Shown: piece by piece, positions 18,578 to 27,641 of the stretch
Numbering within the stretch: position 1 is the stretch's first letter
How the letters are laid out: each line of letters starts with the position of its first letter
Notes under the pieces: generated by a model
What the model was told of the DNA's origin: nothing
Database searches by the model: none
What the model saw: the letters and a program-made list of their open reading frames with translations, nothing else
Assembly: GCA_020161065.1 (NCBI GenBank)
Contig: JAIUPH010000033.1
Coordinates: forward strand, 147,508 to 211,507
Source: Pseudomonadota bacterium
GTDB lineage: Bacteria > Pseudomonadota > Gammaproteobacteria > Burkholderiales > Burkholderiaceae_C
Direction: 5' to 3'
DNA: 64,000 nt
Translations under genes and position numbers: made by a program

Positions 18578-20670
18578 GGCTTTGCCTCCAGCAGCATGAT
18601 GAGGTTGAAGCGGGCGTCCAGCGAGGCGCTGGCGCCGGGGCCCACGACCACCGTCGACTCGCGCTGTTCGACGATGGCCGGGCCCTGCACCACGACGCCG
18701 GGCGCCAGCGCGTAGTGGTCGTAGACGGGGGTGTCGACGAAGCCGCCGGCCTCGGCGAAGAACACCGGGCGGCTGCCCTTGCGGGGGTTGCGAACGGCTT
18801 GCGCCCGGCCGCGCATGCTGGCGACCGAGACCTCGTCCTTCGGGCCGCTGGCGCGCACGCGCCAGGTGATGACCTCGGCATCGGTGCCCGACACGTTGCG
18901 CCCGTACAGCCGCACGTAGGCATCGTGGAAGCGCTGCAGCAGCTCGTCCAGGAAGGCGCGATCGCCGGGGTCGCCCGCCGGCAGCGCGACCGAGATCTCG
19001 TGGCCCTGACCGACGTGGCGCATGTCGACGGTGTAGCTGACGCCGATCGCCGCCGGCGCCACGCCGCTGGCGGCCACCACCTCGCGCCCTTGCGCGGCCA
19101 GCGTGGCCAGCAGGGCTTGCACCTGCGCGGCGTTCCAGCGCGAGACGGCCATCGGCGCGCTGGTGGCCAGGTCGGCCGCCACCGGCGCGCCGAGCAGGCC
19201 GATGGCCGAGGTGACGCCGGCGCCCAGCGGGCAGATCACCTTGCGGATGCCGAGCTTGCGCGCCACGCCGTACGCATGCACCGGGCCGGCGCCGCCGAAG
19301 GCGATGAGCGGCAGCGCGCGCGGGTCGACGCCGCTGTCGGTGGCCTGCATCGCGGCAGCCTCGGCCATGCTCTCGTTGACCATGTCGTGGATGCCGAAGG
19401 CGCAGCGCTCGGCCGAGATGCCCAGCTCGTCGGCCAGCCGCGCCATCGCGCGCACCGCGGCGCTGCGGTCGAGCGCGAAGTCGCCGCCGAGGAACGAGTG
19501 TTCGTTCAAGTAACCCAGCAGCAGATCGGCATCGGTCACCGTCGGCTCGCTGCCGCCGCGGCCATAGCAGGCCGGCCCCGGCGCCGCCGCCGCGCTGCGC
19601 GGGCCCACCTGCAGCGTGCCCAGCCGCGTGCGCGAGGCGATGCTGCCGCCGCCGGCGCCGATCTCGATCATGTGGATCGACTGGATCTTCAGCGGAAAGC
19701 CGCTGCCCTTGCGGAAGCGTTCGTGGCGCGCCACCTCCAGCTCGTTGGCGATCTGCGGCTGCCCGTCGGGGATCAGGCACAGCTTGGCGGTGGTGCCGCC
19801 CATGTCGAACGACAGCACGCTGGCCTCGCCGGCGGCGCCGGCGTAGCCCGCCGCCGCCACCGCGCCGGCGGCCGGCCCCGATTCGATCAGCCGCACCGGC
19901 GTGCGCGCGGCGCTGGCGCTGGGCACCACGCCGCCGCTGGAGGTCATCCACAGCAGCTGGCCGGCCACGCCGCGCGCGCCCAGCTCGCGTTCCAGGTGGT
20001 CCACGTGCTGCACCATCATCGGCCGCGTGTAGGCGTTGGCCACGGTGGTGGAGGCGCGGTCGTACTCGCGCACCTCGGGGCAGACGCTGGACGACAGCGA
20101 GACCGAGACCCCCGGCGCCCATTCGGCCAGCAGCTCGGCGATGCGCTGCTCGTGCTGCGGGTACTTGTAGGCGTGCAGCAGGCACACCGCCACCGAGCGG
20201 ATGCCTTGCGCGACGAGCTGCGCGGCCACTGCGCGGACCGAGGCCTCGTCGAGCGGCGTCACCACCTCGCCGCCGGCGCTGATGCGCTCCACCACGCCGA
20301 AGCAGCGGTCGCGCGGCACCAGCGGCTCGGGGTACTGGATGCGCAGGTCGTACAAGTCGTAGCGGCCTTCGGTGCGGATGCGCAGCATGTCCTGGAAGCC
20401 GTCGGTCGTGATGAACGCGGTGCTGACGCCCTTGCGCTCCAGTACGGCGTTGGTCACCACGGTGGTGGCGCCCAGGATCTGCAGCGCGCCTTCGCCGGCG
20501 CGCGCGGCCTGGCCGCGACGCACCTTGGCCAGGATCTCGTCGATGCCCTGCAGCACGGCGCGCGCCGGCGCGTCGGGCGTGCTCAGCACCTTGTGCAGCA
20601 CGATGCTGCCGTCGTCGTCGGAGAAGGCGAAGTCGGTGAACGTGCCGCCGGTGTCGAAGGCGAGTTTCAT
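18574..20670 (-). CDS. hydantoinase A / oxoprolinase family subunit
   Basis: This 698-residue HyuA-type protein has the actin-like ATPase fold with the phosphate loop FDTGGTFTDF at residues 5-14. A second phosphate motif SFDMGGTTAKLCL is near residue 295, and ALPLIAFGGAGPVHAYG is near residue 430. With HyuB it would hydrolyse or carboxylate a cyclic amide or ketone at the cost of ATP. The length (about 690) is usual. It starts 19 bases after the LivF stop codon and overlaps hyuB by four bases. Being placed directly behind a complete branched-chain type ABC transporter implies that the imported compound is the substrate of this enzyme. Confidence 0.9.
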   Translation of the reverse strand: MKLAFDTGGTFTDFAFSDDDGSIVLHKVLSTPDAPARAVLQGIDEILAKVRRGQAARAGEGALQILGATTVVTNAVLERKGVSTAFITTDGFQDMLRIRTEGRYDLYDLRIQYPEPLVPRDRCFGVVERISAGGEVVTPLDEASVRAVAAQLVAQGIRSVAVCLLHAYKYPQHEQRIAELLAEWAPGVSVSLSSSVCPEVREYDRASTTVANAYTRPMMVQHVDHLERELGARGVAGQLLWMTSSGGVVPSASAARTPVRLIESGPAAGAVAAAGYAGAAGEASVLSFDMGGTTAKLCLIPDGQPQIANELEVARHERFRKGSGFPLKIQSIHMIEIGAGGGSIASRTRLGTLQVGPRSAAAAPGPACYGRGGSEPTVTDADLLLGYLNEHSFLGGDFALDRSAAVRAMARLADELGISAERCAFGIHDMVNESMAEAAAMQATDSGVDPRALPLIAFGGAGPVHAYGVARKLGIRKVICPLGAGVTSAIGLLGAPVAADLATSAPMAVSRWNAAQVQALLATLAAQGREVVAASGVAPAAIGVSYTVDMRHVGQGHEISVALPAGDPGDRAFLDELLQRFHDAYVRLYGRNVSGTDAEVITWRVRASGPKDEVSVASMRGRAQAVRNPRKGSRPVFFAEAGGFVDTPVYDHYALAPGVVVQGPAIVEQRESTVVVGPGASASLDARFNLIMLLEAKP

Positions 20671-20688
20671 GCTCGAAGAGGTCCTTGG

Positions 20689-21441
20689 TCAGTGGATGCC
20701 GTGCGGCGTGCCGGCGGCGGCGCGTTCCTGCACGCGGCCGGTCATGAACAGCTCGCCCAGGTCGGCGTGGCTCACGTCGCCGGCGGGGCTGTCCCAGATC
20801 ACCTTGCCCAGGCGCAGCACGACGGCGCGCTCGGCGGCCTCAATCGCCTTGCGGGTGTTCTGCTCGACCAGCAAGATGGTGCGGCCGCCCTGGTGCAGGC
20901 GCTTGAGTTCGTTGAAGACCAGCGTGATGGCCTGCGGCGACAAGCCGACCGAAGGCTCGTCGACGAGCAGGATCTGCGGCCGCCGCAGCACGGCCATCGC
21001 CATCTCCAGCAGTTGCTGCTCGCCGCCCGACAGGTTGCCGGCGAATTCGTGGCGGCGCTTGTGCAGGATCGGGAACAGCTCGTAGACGTAGCGGCGCTCG
21101 CCTTCGATGTCGCCGTCCTTCAGCGTGTAGGCGGCCATCTCCAGGTTCTCGTCGACCGACATCGTGGGGAAGTTGCAGCGCCCCTGCGGCACGTAGCCGA
21201 AGCCCTGCGACAGGAAATCGCGCGGCTTCGCGCCGGCGATCTCGCGGCCCTGCCAGGTGATCGTGCCGCCCTTGTGCGTGGTCATGCCGTACAGCGTTTT
21301 CAGCAGCGTCGACTTGCCGGCGCCGTTGGGCCCGAGCAGCGCGACGAACTCGCCGTGCTTCACGGTCAGGCTCACGTCGTGCAGGATGTCCAGGTGGCCG
21401 TAGCCGGCGCGCAGCTGGTGGATGACGAGTTCAGCCGCCAA
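20689..21441 (-). CDS. livF: branched-chain amino acid-type ABC transporter ATPase (LivF)
   Basis: This 250-residue ATPase energises uptake by the LivHM permeases. Walker A GPNGAGKST is at about residue 38, the signature is LSGGEQQLLEMAMA, and Walker B is ILLVDEPSVGLSP; NTRKAIEAAERAVVLRLGKV is the LivF switch region. The start is TTG 21441, overlapping the livG stop by eleven bases, because no ATG lies before the conserved ELVIHQLRAGYG strand. It is followed by hyuA in the same operon. Confidence 0.92.
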   Translation of the reverse strand: MAAELVIHQLRAGYGHLDILHDVSLTVKHGEFVALLGPNGAGKSTLLKTLYGMTTHKGGTITWQGREIAGAKPRDFLSQGFGYVPQGRCNFPTMSVDENLEMAAYTLKDGDIEGERRYVYELFPILHKRRHEFAGNLSGGEQQLLEMAMAVLRRPQILLVDEPSVGLSPQAITLVFNELKRLHQGGRTILLVEQNTRKAIEAAERAVVLRLGKVIWDSPAGDVSHADLGELFMTGRVQERAAAGTPHGIH

Positions 21442-22207
21442 GGTAGGCCTCCACCACTTGAGGGTTGCGCACGATGGCCGCGGGCGTGTCGTCGGCCAGC
21501 TTCTGGCCCTGGTGCAGCACGATCACGCGGTGGCTCAGGTTCATCAGCACGTCGGTGTTGTGCTCGATGATCAGGAAGGTGATGCCGAACTGGCGGTTGG
21601 CCGATTCGATGCACTGGATCACGCGCTCGATCAGGATCGGGTTGATGCCGGCCAGCGGCTCGTCGAGCAGCACGATCTCGGGCTCGGGCATCAGCATCGA
21701 CGCGAACTGCAGCAGCTTCTGCTGGCCGCCGGACAGGTTGCCCGCCGGCAGGTGCGCCACGCGCGAGAGGCCCGACACCTCGATCAACTCGCGCGCGCGT
21801 TCGCGCAGCGCCGCCACGCGCCGGCGCGAGGCGCGGCCGATCGAGAAGGTCGACGCCACGCCCGGAAAGCGCGCCATCTGGCCGGCCAGCACGAGGTTCT
21901 CCTCGCAGTCCATGGTCGGGAAGACCACGGTCTTCTGGAAGCTGCGCAGCAGCCGGCCTTCGCGGGCGATGCGGTTCATCGCCCAGCCGGTGATGTCGGT
22001 GCCCTTGAGCACGACGCGCCCGCCGTCGCTCTTCTGCAGACCGGTGCAGCAGTCGAACAGCGTTGACTTGCCTGAACCGTTGGGCCCGATGAGGCCGCAG
22101 ACCTCGCCGCGCGCGACCTCGAGGTCCACGCCCTGCAGCGCCGGCACGCCGCCGTAGTTCTTTCGCAGGCCCTGCACGCGCAGGATGGGTTCTGCCGCCG
22201 CGTTCAT
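21431..22207 (-). CDS. livG: branched-chain amino acid-type ABC transporter ATPase (LivG)
   Basis: This 258-residue ATPase is the second energising subunit. Walker A is GPNGSGKSTLFDC, the signature LSGGQQKLLQFA, and Walker B EIVLLDEPLAGINP; the insert between them is the longer helical region typical of LivG (FQKTVVFPTMDCEENL). ATG 22207 overlaps the livM stop by four bases. It would form a heterodimer with LivF on the cytoplasmic face of LivH/LivM. Confidence 0.92.
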   Translation of the reverse strand: MNAAAEPILRVQGLRKNYGGVPALQGVDLEVARGEVCGLIGPNGSGKSTLFDCCTGLQKSDGGRVVLKGTDITGWAMNRIAREGRLLRSFQKTVVFPTMDCEENLVLAGQMARFPGVASTFSIGRASRRRVAALRERARELIEVSGLSRVAHLPAGNLSGGQQKLLQFASMLMPEPEIVLLDEPLAGINPILIERVIQCIESANRQFGITFLIIEHNTDVLMNLSHRVIVLHQGQKLADDTPAAIVRNPQVVEAYLGG

Positions 22208-23196
22208 GCCTTGCGCCCCAGCCGCGCCAGCCATTCGGTGCCGCGCTCGACCAGCGGCGCCAGGCCCTGCGGGAACATGAACACCAGCAGCAGCAGCACG
22301 AAGCCGTAAATGATGAGCCGCAGCTCCGGCGTGATGCGCAGCGCCTCGGTGACCGCCACGAACAGGAAGCTGCCGATGATGGCGCCCGGCACCCGGCCGA
22401 CGCCGCCGCCCAGCACGATGATGAGGATGGTGTTCGAGTAGTACATCTGGAACACCAGCGGGCTGACGACGGTCTCGTAGTGCGCGTACAGGCTGCCGCC
22501 GAGGCCGGCGAAGGCCGCGCTGAGCATGAAGACGACCAGCTTGTAGGTCCAGGTCGGGATGCCCAGCGACTCGGCCAGCGTCTCGTTGTCGCGGATGGCC
22601 ACCATGCAGCGCCCGGCGGGCGAGCGGATCAGCGCGATGAAGGCCAGCATCGCCAGCACCGCCACCGCCAGGATCAGGTAGAAATACTGCGGGATCTGGC
22701 TGATCACGATGTCGCCGATGCGCGGCCGCGCCAGGCCCGATAGCCCCATGTCGCCGCGGGTCAGGTCGGTCCAGTTCTTGGCCACCGTCTGCGCGATGAC
22801 GACGAAGCCCAGCGTGCACATCACGAACGAGGTGGCGCGCAGCCGCAGCGCCGGAATGCCCAGCGGCAGCGCGATCAGCGCCGCCACGGCGGCCGCCGCG
22901 AACAGGTTGACGACGAAGGGCGTGCCGAAGTGCATCGCCAACAGCGCCGAGGTGTAGGCGCCCAGCCCGAAGAAGACGCCTTGCGCCAGCGACAGCATGC
23001 CGGTGTAGCCGAGGATCAGGTTCAGCCCGTGCGCCGGCAGCAGGAAGATCATCGCGATGATCAGCGCGTGCAGGTAGTAGTTGCCCAGGAACAGCGGCGC
23101 CAGCGCCAGCGCGGCCAACGCCAGCGCGGCGGTGCCCCAGCGCACGGCGGGCAGCCGCGGCGGCGGCGCGTGCGGGGTGTCGAGCGTGACGGACAT
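22204..23196 (-). CDS. livM: branched-chain amino acid-type ABC transporter permease (LivM)
   Basis: This 330-residue inner-membrane protein has about eight to ten hydrophobic segments and the LivM signature AHGLNLILGYTGMLSLAQG near residue 70, followed by FFGLGAYTSALLA. The cytoplasmic coupling loop VAIRDNETLAESLGI is near residue 215. ATG 23196 is chosen over longer options because the preceding stretch lacks permease character. It lies 11 bases after the livH stop codon. Confidence 0.92.
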   Translation of the reverse strand: MSVTLDTPHAPPPRLPAVRWGTAALALAALALAPLFLGNYYLHALIIAMIFLLPAHGLNLILGYTGMLSLAQGVFFGLGAYTSALLAMHFGTPFVVNLFAAAAVAALIALPLGIPALRLRATSFVMCTLGFVVIAQTVAKNWTDLTRGDMGLSGLARPRIGDIVISQIPQYFYLILAVAVLAMLAFIALIRSPAGRCMVAIRDNETLAESLGIPTWTYKLVVFMLSAAFAGLGGSLYAHYETVVSPLVFQMYYSNTILIIVLGGGVGRVPGAIIGSFLFVAVTEALRITPELRLIIYGFVLLLLVFMFPQGLAPLVERGTEWLARLGRKA

Positions 23197-23207
23197 GGTG
23201 GACGCTT

Positions 23208-24080
23208 TCAAAACCGGGCCTTTTGGGTGAACAGGCCGTGCGGCCGGAACATCAGCATCAGCAGCAGCGCCACGAAGCCGACCGAATCGCGGTACTGCAG
23301 CCCGATCAGGCCGGAGACCAGCGCCTCCACCACGCCGAGCAGGATGCCGGCGATCAGCGTGCCGCGCACGTTGCCCATGCCGCCCATCACGATCACCGCG
23401 AAGGTCTTGAGCGTGATCGACTCGCCCATGCCGCCGTAGACGCTGACGTTGACCGGCGCGGTGAGCACGCCCGACAGCGCGGCCAGCGCCGTGCCCAGCA
23501 GGAAAGTGCGGCGCACGACCGATTCGACGTCGATGCCGTTGACGTGGCAGCACTCGATGTTCTGCGACACGGCGCGGATGGCCTTGCCCATGCGCGTCTT
23601 GCGCACCATCCATTCGAGGCCGGCGAAGACCGCCAGCGCGGTGACGACCAGCACGATGCGCTGCTGCGCCATGCCGAAGCTGCCGATCTGCACCGGCTCG
23701 ATCCAGCCGCCTTCGAACACCTTGTAGCCGCCGCCGAAGGCCAGGATCACCGCGTTCTGCAGGATCAGCGAGACGCCGATGGTGGCCAGCACGCCGGCCT
23801 GGAACGGCGCGCCCACCAGGCGCTGCATGACCAGGCGGCCGATGAGCGCGGCGATCAGCGCCGCGATGGCCACGCCGGCGACGATGGACACGGCATACGG
23901 CGCGTCGAGCTTGGAGATCACCAGCCAGGCGCCGAAGGTGCCGAGCATGTAGTACTCGCCGTGAGCGAAGTTGATGGCCCGCAGCACGCCGAAGATCATC
24001 GTCATGCCGGCGGCCACCAGCGCGTACATCGAGCCGGTGATCACGCCGTTGACGATCTGCTCGAGGATGAAGCTGCCCAT
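23208..24080 (-). CDS. livH: branched-chain amino acid-type ABC transporter permease (LivH)
   Basis: This 290-residue permease has about eight membrane segments. MYALVAAGMTMIFGVLRAIN near residue 18 and FAHGEYYMLG are typical of LivH, and AVSQNIECCHVNGIDVESV is the coupling loop. It pairs with LivM to form the membrane channel. The gene is 32 bases downstream of the binding protein gene and shares its operon. Confidence 0.92.
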   Translation of the reverse strand: MGSFILEQIVNGVITGSMYALVAAGMTMIFGVLRAINFAHGEYYMLGTFGAWLVISKLDAPYAVSIVAGVAIAALIAALIGRLVMQRLVGAPFQAGVLATIGVSLILQNAVILAFGGGYKVFEGGWIEPVQIGSFGMAQQRIVLVVTALAVFAGLEWMVRKTRMGKAIRAVSQNIECCHVNGIDVESVVRRTFLLGTALAALSGVLTAPVNVSVYGGMGESITLKTFAVIVMGGMGNVRGTLIAGILLGVVEALVSGLIGLQYRDSVGFVALLLMLMFRPHGLFTQKARF

Positions 24081-24112
24081 GGCGGTGCCGTCCTGCGCGG
24101 TGCTTCAGGCCG

Positions 24113-25300
24113 TCACTTGGGGTAGTCGACCTTGACGGCGATGGCGCTGCGGATCACCGGCTTGCCGTCGGCCACTTCCAGCAGCACCATCGGCAGCACG
24201 GCCTGGTGGTGGTCGTCGAAGGTGACCGGGCCCATCGCGCTGTCGTACTTGATCTTGGCCAGCGCGTTGCGCACGTCCTCGGGCTTCAGGCTGGCGGCCG
24301 CCTTGATGGCCGCGGCGACGAGGTGCGTGGTCTCCCAGTGCGTGTAGGCGTGGTTGTTGGGCATCTCGCCGCCGTAGGCCTTCTTGTAGTCGTCGACGAA
24401 CTTCTGGCTGCGCGCGCTGGTCCACTCGGGCAGCCAGGCGGCCGCCTCGATCGAGCCGTTCAGCACCGACGGCGCCGCGGCGATGGTCTTGGCGGTGTTG
24501 AACTCGCCGTTGCCGACCAGCACCACCTTGCCGGCCAGGCCCATCTCCAGCATCTGGCGCGCGACGATGGGCGTCGTGTCGGCCTGGCCGTACATCAGGA
24601 TGGCCTGCGCGCCCGAGTTGCGGATCTTGCTGAGCACCGGGCGGAAGTCGGTCTCCGAGTCCTTGTAGTAGTCCTCGCTCAGGATCTTGGCGTCGGGGTA
24701 GCGCGGCAGGTATTTCTTGGTGAAGTTGATGGCGCCGCGGCCGTAGTCGCTGTCCACCGACAGCACGGCGAAGGTCTTCAGGCCGCGGTTCTTGACCGCG
24801 TGCTCCAGCACGATGGCGGCGCGGCCCTCGTCGGTGGGGTAGTTGCGGAAGGTCCACTTGAAGCCGCCGACGCCCGCCTTGTAGGTGATCATCGGGTTCG
24901 ACGACGCGGCGTTGACGAGCAGCACGCCCGCTTCCTCGGCCAGCGGCTGCATCGCGAGCGTGACCGAACTGCAAATGTCGCCGATGATGATGGGCAGCTT
25001 GTCGAAGCTGATCATGCGCTTGGTGGCCGACACCCCTTCGGCCGGCACGCACTGGCTGTCGCCGCTGACGAACTCCAGCTTGCGGCCCTGCACCCCGCCG
25101 GCGGCATTGATCTCCTTGGCCGCCAGGTTGGCGCCCTTGTTGGCGAAGGCGCCGTAGCGCGCGTTGGCGCCGCTCAAGGGGCTGACGAGGCCGATCTTGT
25201 AGACCTCCTGCGCCGTGGCCGGCAGCGCCGTCATCGCCGTCAGCGCGGCCGCGCCGCAGGCCGCGAGCAGGGCGCGCCGAACAATCGTTCTGGTGGACAT
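24113..25300 (-). CDS. livK: branched-chain amino acid-type ABC transporter substrate-binding protein
   Basis: This 395-residue periplasmic binding protein (type I fold) has a signal peptide (STRTIVRRALLAACGAAALT, then ALPATAQ, cleavage about residue 31) and the mature start EVYKIGLVSPLSGANARYG. The family accepts branched-chain amino acids, amides, urea or aromatic compounds; the cysteines in SGDSQCVPAEG and GDICSS are a feature of the LivK group used for non-classical ligands. ATG 25300 with the signal peptide is the sensible start. It is the first gene of a nine-gene operon (livKHMGF-hyuAB-SDR-aldolase). Its upstream region has a small dyad TCAAG-gat-CTTGA (25389-25401) but no copy of the 40-bp operator seen elsewhere. 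Confidence 0.9.
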   Translation of the reverse strand: MSTRTIVRRALLAACGAAALTAMTALPATAQEVYKIGLVSPLSGANARYGAFANKGANLAAKEINAAGGVQGRKLEFVSGDSQCVPAEGVSATKRMISFDKLPIIIGDICSSVTLAMQPLAEEAGVLLVNAASSNPMITYKAGVGGFKWTFRNYPTDEGRAAIVLEHAVKNRGLKTFAVLSVDSDYGRGAINFTKKYLPRYPDAKILSEDYYKDSETDFRPVLSKIRNSGAQAILMYGQADTTPIVARQMLEMGLAGKVVLVGNGEFNTAKTIAAAPSVLNGSIEAAAWLPEWTSARSQKFVDDYKKAYGGEMPNNHAYTHWETTHLVAAAIKAAASLKPEDVRNALAKIKYDSAMGPVTFDDHHQAVLPMVLLEVADGKPVIRSAIAVKVDYPK

Positions 25301-25442
25301 CGAGGACTCCGGGGCTTGGGGTGGAAGAGGTGAAACGATCATAGGAAGGCGGTTGTTCGCCGACCAATACGAGTTGCGCTTCGAGGTATCAAGGATCTTG
25401 ATTGCGGGTTTACCCCGGCCGTGGTGGACGCCTTGGCGGCCG

Positions 25443-26651
25443 TCAATCGGCCAGGCGGGCGATGGCCGCGGCCATGCGGCGGCAGGCTTCCTCGATCACG
25501 TCGATGCCGGTCGCGATCGACAGCCGCAGGTACGGCGACAGGCCGTAGCAGGTGCCGGCGATCGCCGCGACGCGGGCGTCTTCCAGCAGGAACAGTGAGA
25601 CGTCCAGGTCGGTGGTTAGCTGCCGGCCGGCGGCGGTGCGCCGGCCGATCAGCCCGCCGCAGTGGACGAAGAGATAGAACGCGCCTTCCGGGGCGCTGCA
25701 GCGCAGGCCGGGGATGGCGTTGACGAGCGCCAGCGCGCGGTCGCGCCGCGCCCGGTAGGTGGCCACCCAGTCCGGCAGGAAGTCCATGCCGCCCTGCAGC
25801 GCGGCCAGCGCCGCGGCCTGGCTGACCGAGCAGGCGCAACTCGTCGACTGCGACTGGATCATGTCCATCGCCGCGATCAGCGCCGCCGGGCCGGCGGCAT
25901 AGCCGATGCGCCAGCCCGTCATCGCATAGGTCTTGGACACGCCGTTGACGACCAGGGTGCGCGCGAGCAGCGCCGGCTCGATCGCCGCGAGGTGCGGGCT
26001 TTCGGGCGCGCCGAAGCGGATGTGCTCGTAGATGTCGTCGGTCAGCACCGCCACCTGCGGGTGGCGCAGCAGCACGTCGGCCAGTGCGCGAAGCTGGGCG
26101 GCGCCGTAGGCCGCGCCGGTGGGGTTGCTGGGCGAATTGAGGATCAGCCAACGCGTGCGCGGCGTGATCGCCGCCTCCAGCGCGGCGGCCGTCAACAGGA
26201 AGCCATCGGACTCGGCGCAGGGCACGATCACCGGCTCGCCGCCGCAGGCCAGCACCATGTCGGGGTACGACACCCAGTAGGGCGCCGGGATGATGACCTC
26301 GCTGCCCGCTTCGACCGTGACCGACAGCGCGTTGAAGATGGCGTGCTTGGCGCCGACGGTGACGATGATCTGCCCGGGCGCGTAGGCGAGGCCGTTCTCG
26401 CGCTGCAGCTTGGCCGCGACCGCCTGGCGCAGCGCCAGCGTGCCGGCGGTCTGCGTGTAGCGCGTCTGGCCGCCTTCGATGGCCTCGATGGCCGCGCGGC
26501 GGATCGGCGCCGGCGTGTCGAAGTCGGGTTCGCCGACCAGCAGGCTGACGATGTCGCGCCCTTCGCGGCGCAGTTCGGCCAGGCGGTCGGTGGCCGCGCT
26601 GCTGGGTGAAGGCTTGACGCGCCGCAGGCGCGCGGCGATGGCAATGCTCAA
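25443..26651 (-). CDS. pyridoxal-phosphate aminotransferase, class I (paralogue 1)
   Basis: This 402-residue fold-type I aminotransferase belongs to the aspartate-aminotransferase-like group. LVGEPDFDTPAPIRRAA is the N-terminal arm, the PYWVSYPDM loop stacks on the cofactor, NSPSNPTGAAY is the conserved Asn/Pro motif, and VNGVSKTYAMTGWRIGY contains the Schiff-base lysine and the nearby Arg. It is clearly homologous along its length to the enzyme at 30573-31781, with the same length. The start TTG 26651 is supported by GAGGAG nine bases upstream; no in-frame ATG is available. Transcription should start at promoter B (26689-26754). The amino donor and acceptor cannot be inferred. Confidence 0.9.
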   Translation of the reverse strand: MSIAIAARLRRVKPSPSSAATDRLAELRREGRDIVSLLVGEPDFDTPAPIRRAAIEAIEGGQTRYTQTAGTLALRQAVAAKLQRENGLAYAPGQIIVTVGAKHAIFNALSVTVEAGSEVIIPAPYWVSYPDMVLACGGEPVIVPCAESDGFLLTAAALEAAITPRTRWLILNSPSNPTGAAYGAAQLRALADVLLRHPQVAVLTDDIYEHIRFGAPESPHLAAIEPALLARTLVVNGVSKTYAMTGWRIGYAAGPAALIAAMDMIQSQSTSCACSVSQAAALAALQGGMDFLPDWVATYRARRDRALALVNAIPGLRCSAPEGAFYLFVHCGGLIGRRTAAGRQLTTDLDVSLFLLEDARVAAIAGTCYGLSPYLRLSIATGIDVIEEACRRMAAAIARLAD

Positions 26652-26688
26652 GGGCGGCTCCTCGCGGGGGTGGTTCGGGACGGCGCGA

Positions 26689-26754
26689 AACTTACGCGCA
26701 GCCCCCGCGAGGTGCCAAGACGGCTTCTGTCTGGCCGCATAGCGCGGCGTTATG
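26689..26754 (-). promoter_or_regulatory. Nac-type LysR operator and sigma-70 promoter B
   Basis: Minus-strand promoter of the first aminotransferase gene. CATAAC and CTATG (CATA-N9-TAT), CAGAC, then CGTCTTGG running into -35 TTGGCA; the 18-base spacer is followed by -10 TAAGTT (26689-26694). Spacing of every element equals that of the other four copies. Confidence 0.82.
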
Positions 26755-26857
26755 GCGGGCGGCGGGGCGCTTGCCCAAGCACAGCGGCGAGGACCTTCCG
26801 GCCGGATCGCCTGATGGCGCGAGCAAGGTGAACTGGCAGCGTGCGAGCGGGCCCCGG

Positions 26858-27085
26858 TCAGGCGTCGTCGCCGAGGGCGTCGAGCAGTGCCTTGTTGCTT
26901 AGCGGGTCGACGCCCTTCGCCAAGCCGCCACGACCCTTGAATGCCGGCAGGTGAACAGGACCGCGACTGGCTGCATCGGTCGTCGCGCGCAGGCGCAACT
27001 GCAGACCCTCCTCGATCAAGCGAGTCAGGCTGGTCCGCTGACGGACGGCCAGCGCCTGGAAGGCCAGCGCCGACGCCAGCGGCAT
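26858..27085 (-). CDS. orphan VapB-type (DUF2191) antitoxin, N-terminus eroded
   Basis: The 75-residue frame carries the C-terminal two thirds of a ribbon-helix-helix antitoxin: ALAVRQRTSLTRLIEEGLQL is the second DNA-binding helix pair, and GRGGLAKGVDPLSNKALLDA is the toxin-binding tail typical of DUF2191/VapB proteins. The expected N-terminal beta strand (MRTTLxID...) is not visible, and the frame continues upstream without a start codon, so the gene seems damaged at its 5' end. No PIN-domain toxin gene follows; the downstream 200 bases hold only the aminotransferase promoter. It is most likely a decayed remnant of a VapBC pair, although translation from ATG 27085 is possible. Confidence 0.5.
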   Translation of the reverse strand: MPLASALAFQALAVRQRTSLTRLIEEGLQLRLRATTDAASRGPVHLPAFKGRGGLAKGVDPLSNKALLDALGDDA

Positions 27086-27173
27086 GCCGTTGTCGCGGTT
27101 GATCCGGCGCTCGAGCGCGGTGCTCCGCGCCCACGGCTCGTCCCCGGACCGCGCTTTGCGTATGACCGCAACG

Positions 27174-27641
27174 TCACCGCGACGGCTGCTTCGACAGCGG
27201 CGCTTGCGCCCGCGGCTGCAGCCACGGCTCGCCCGGATGGCGGACGTAGCGTGCCCAGACGTAGCGCCAGGGCATCACGAGGTAGACCAAGACGATGCCG
27301 ATGCACTCGGTGAACAGCACGTATTGCTCGGGCGTCATGCGGCCCCCCAGCCAGGCCGGCAGGATGATGAGCACGATCGCCACGGTCTTCCACAAGACCT
27401 CGAGCAGCATGATCGGCAGCATCTGCAGCGGGTACTTCAGGCCCAGCACGCTGAGCAAGGCCAGCGCGGCCAGCATCGACTTGGCGGCGACGCGCGGTGC
27501 CGGCCAAGGGCCGATCTCGAACAGCACCTGTTGCCAGACGAAGAAGCCCATGACGCCGGCCATCAGCAGGTAGGCCAGGCGCAGCAGGTGGATGCGCCAC
27601 ATCGCGACGGGTGGCAGTTCGAGTCGTTGATCGGAGCCCAT
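27174..27641 (-). CDS. conserved hypothetical inner-membrane protein
   Basis: This 155-residue protein has four hydrophobic helices (roughly residues 21-40, 53-70, 78-102 and 114-134), a charged N-terminus and a basic cytoplasmic-looking tail rich in Pro and Arg. I do not recognise the family. It starts at ATG 27641 and is divergent from the LytS-like sensor kinase gene at 28015, with a 373-base gap. The position beside a membrane sensor suggests, but does not show, a link with that two-component system. Confidence 0.7.
   Translation of the reverse strand: MGSDQRLELPPVAMWRIHLLRLAYLLMAGVMGFFVWQQVLFEIGPWPAPRVAAKSMLAALALLSVLGLKYPLQMLPIMLLEVLWKTVAIVLIILPAWLGGRMTPEQYVLFTECIGIVLVYLVMPWRYVWARYVRHPGEPWLQPRAQAPLSKQPSR

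Noticed and set aside
18715-21570. A 951-codon plus-strand frame over hyuA and livF
   Set aside because: Antisense shadow of two well-recognised minus-strand genes.
25360-25401. A Nac-type operator before livK
   Set aside because: ATAC and GTAT half-sites are present but the spacing is wrong, and the CGTCTTGG octamer is absent; only a small TCAAG-gat-CTTGA dyad remains.
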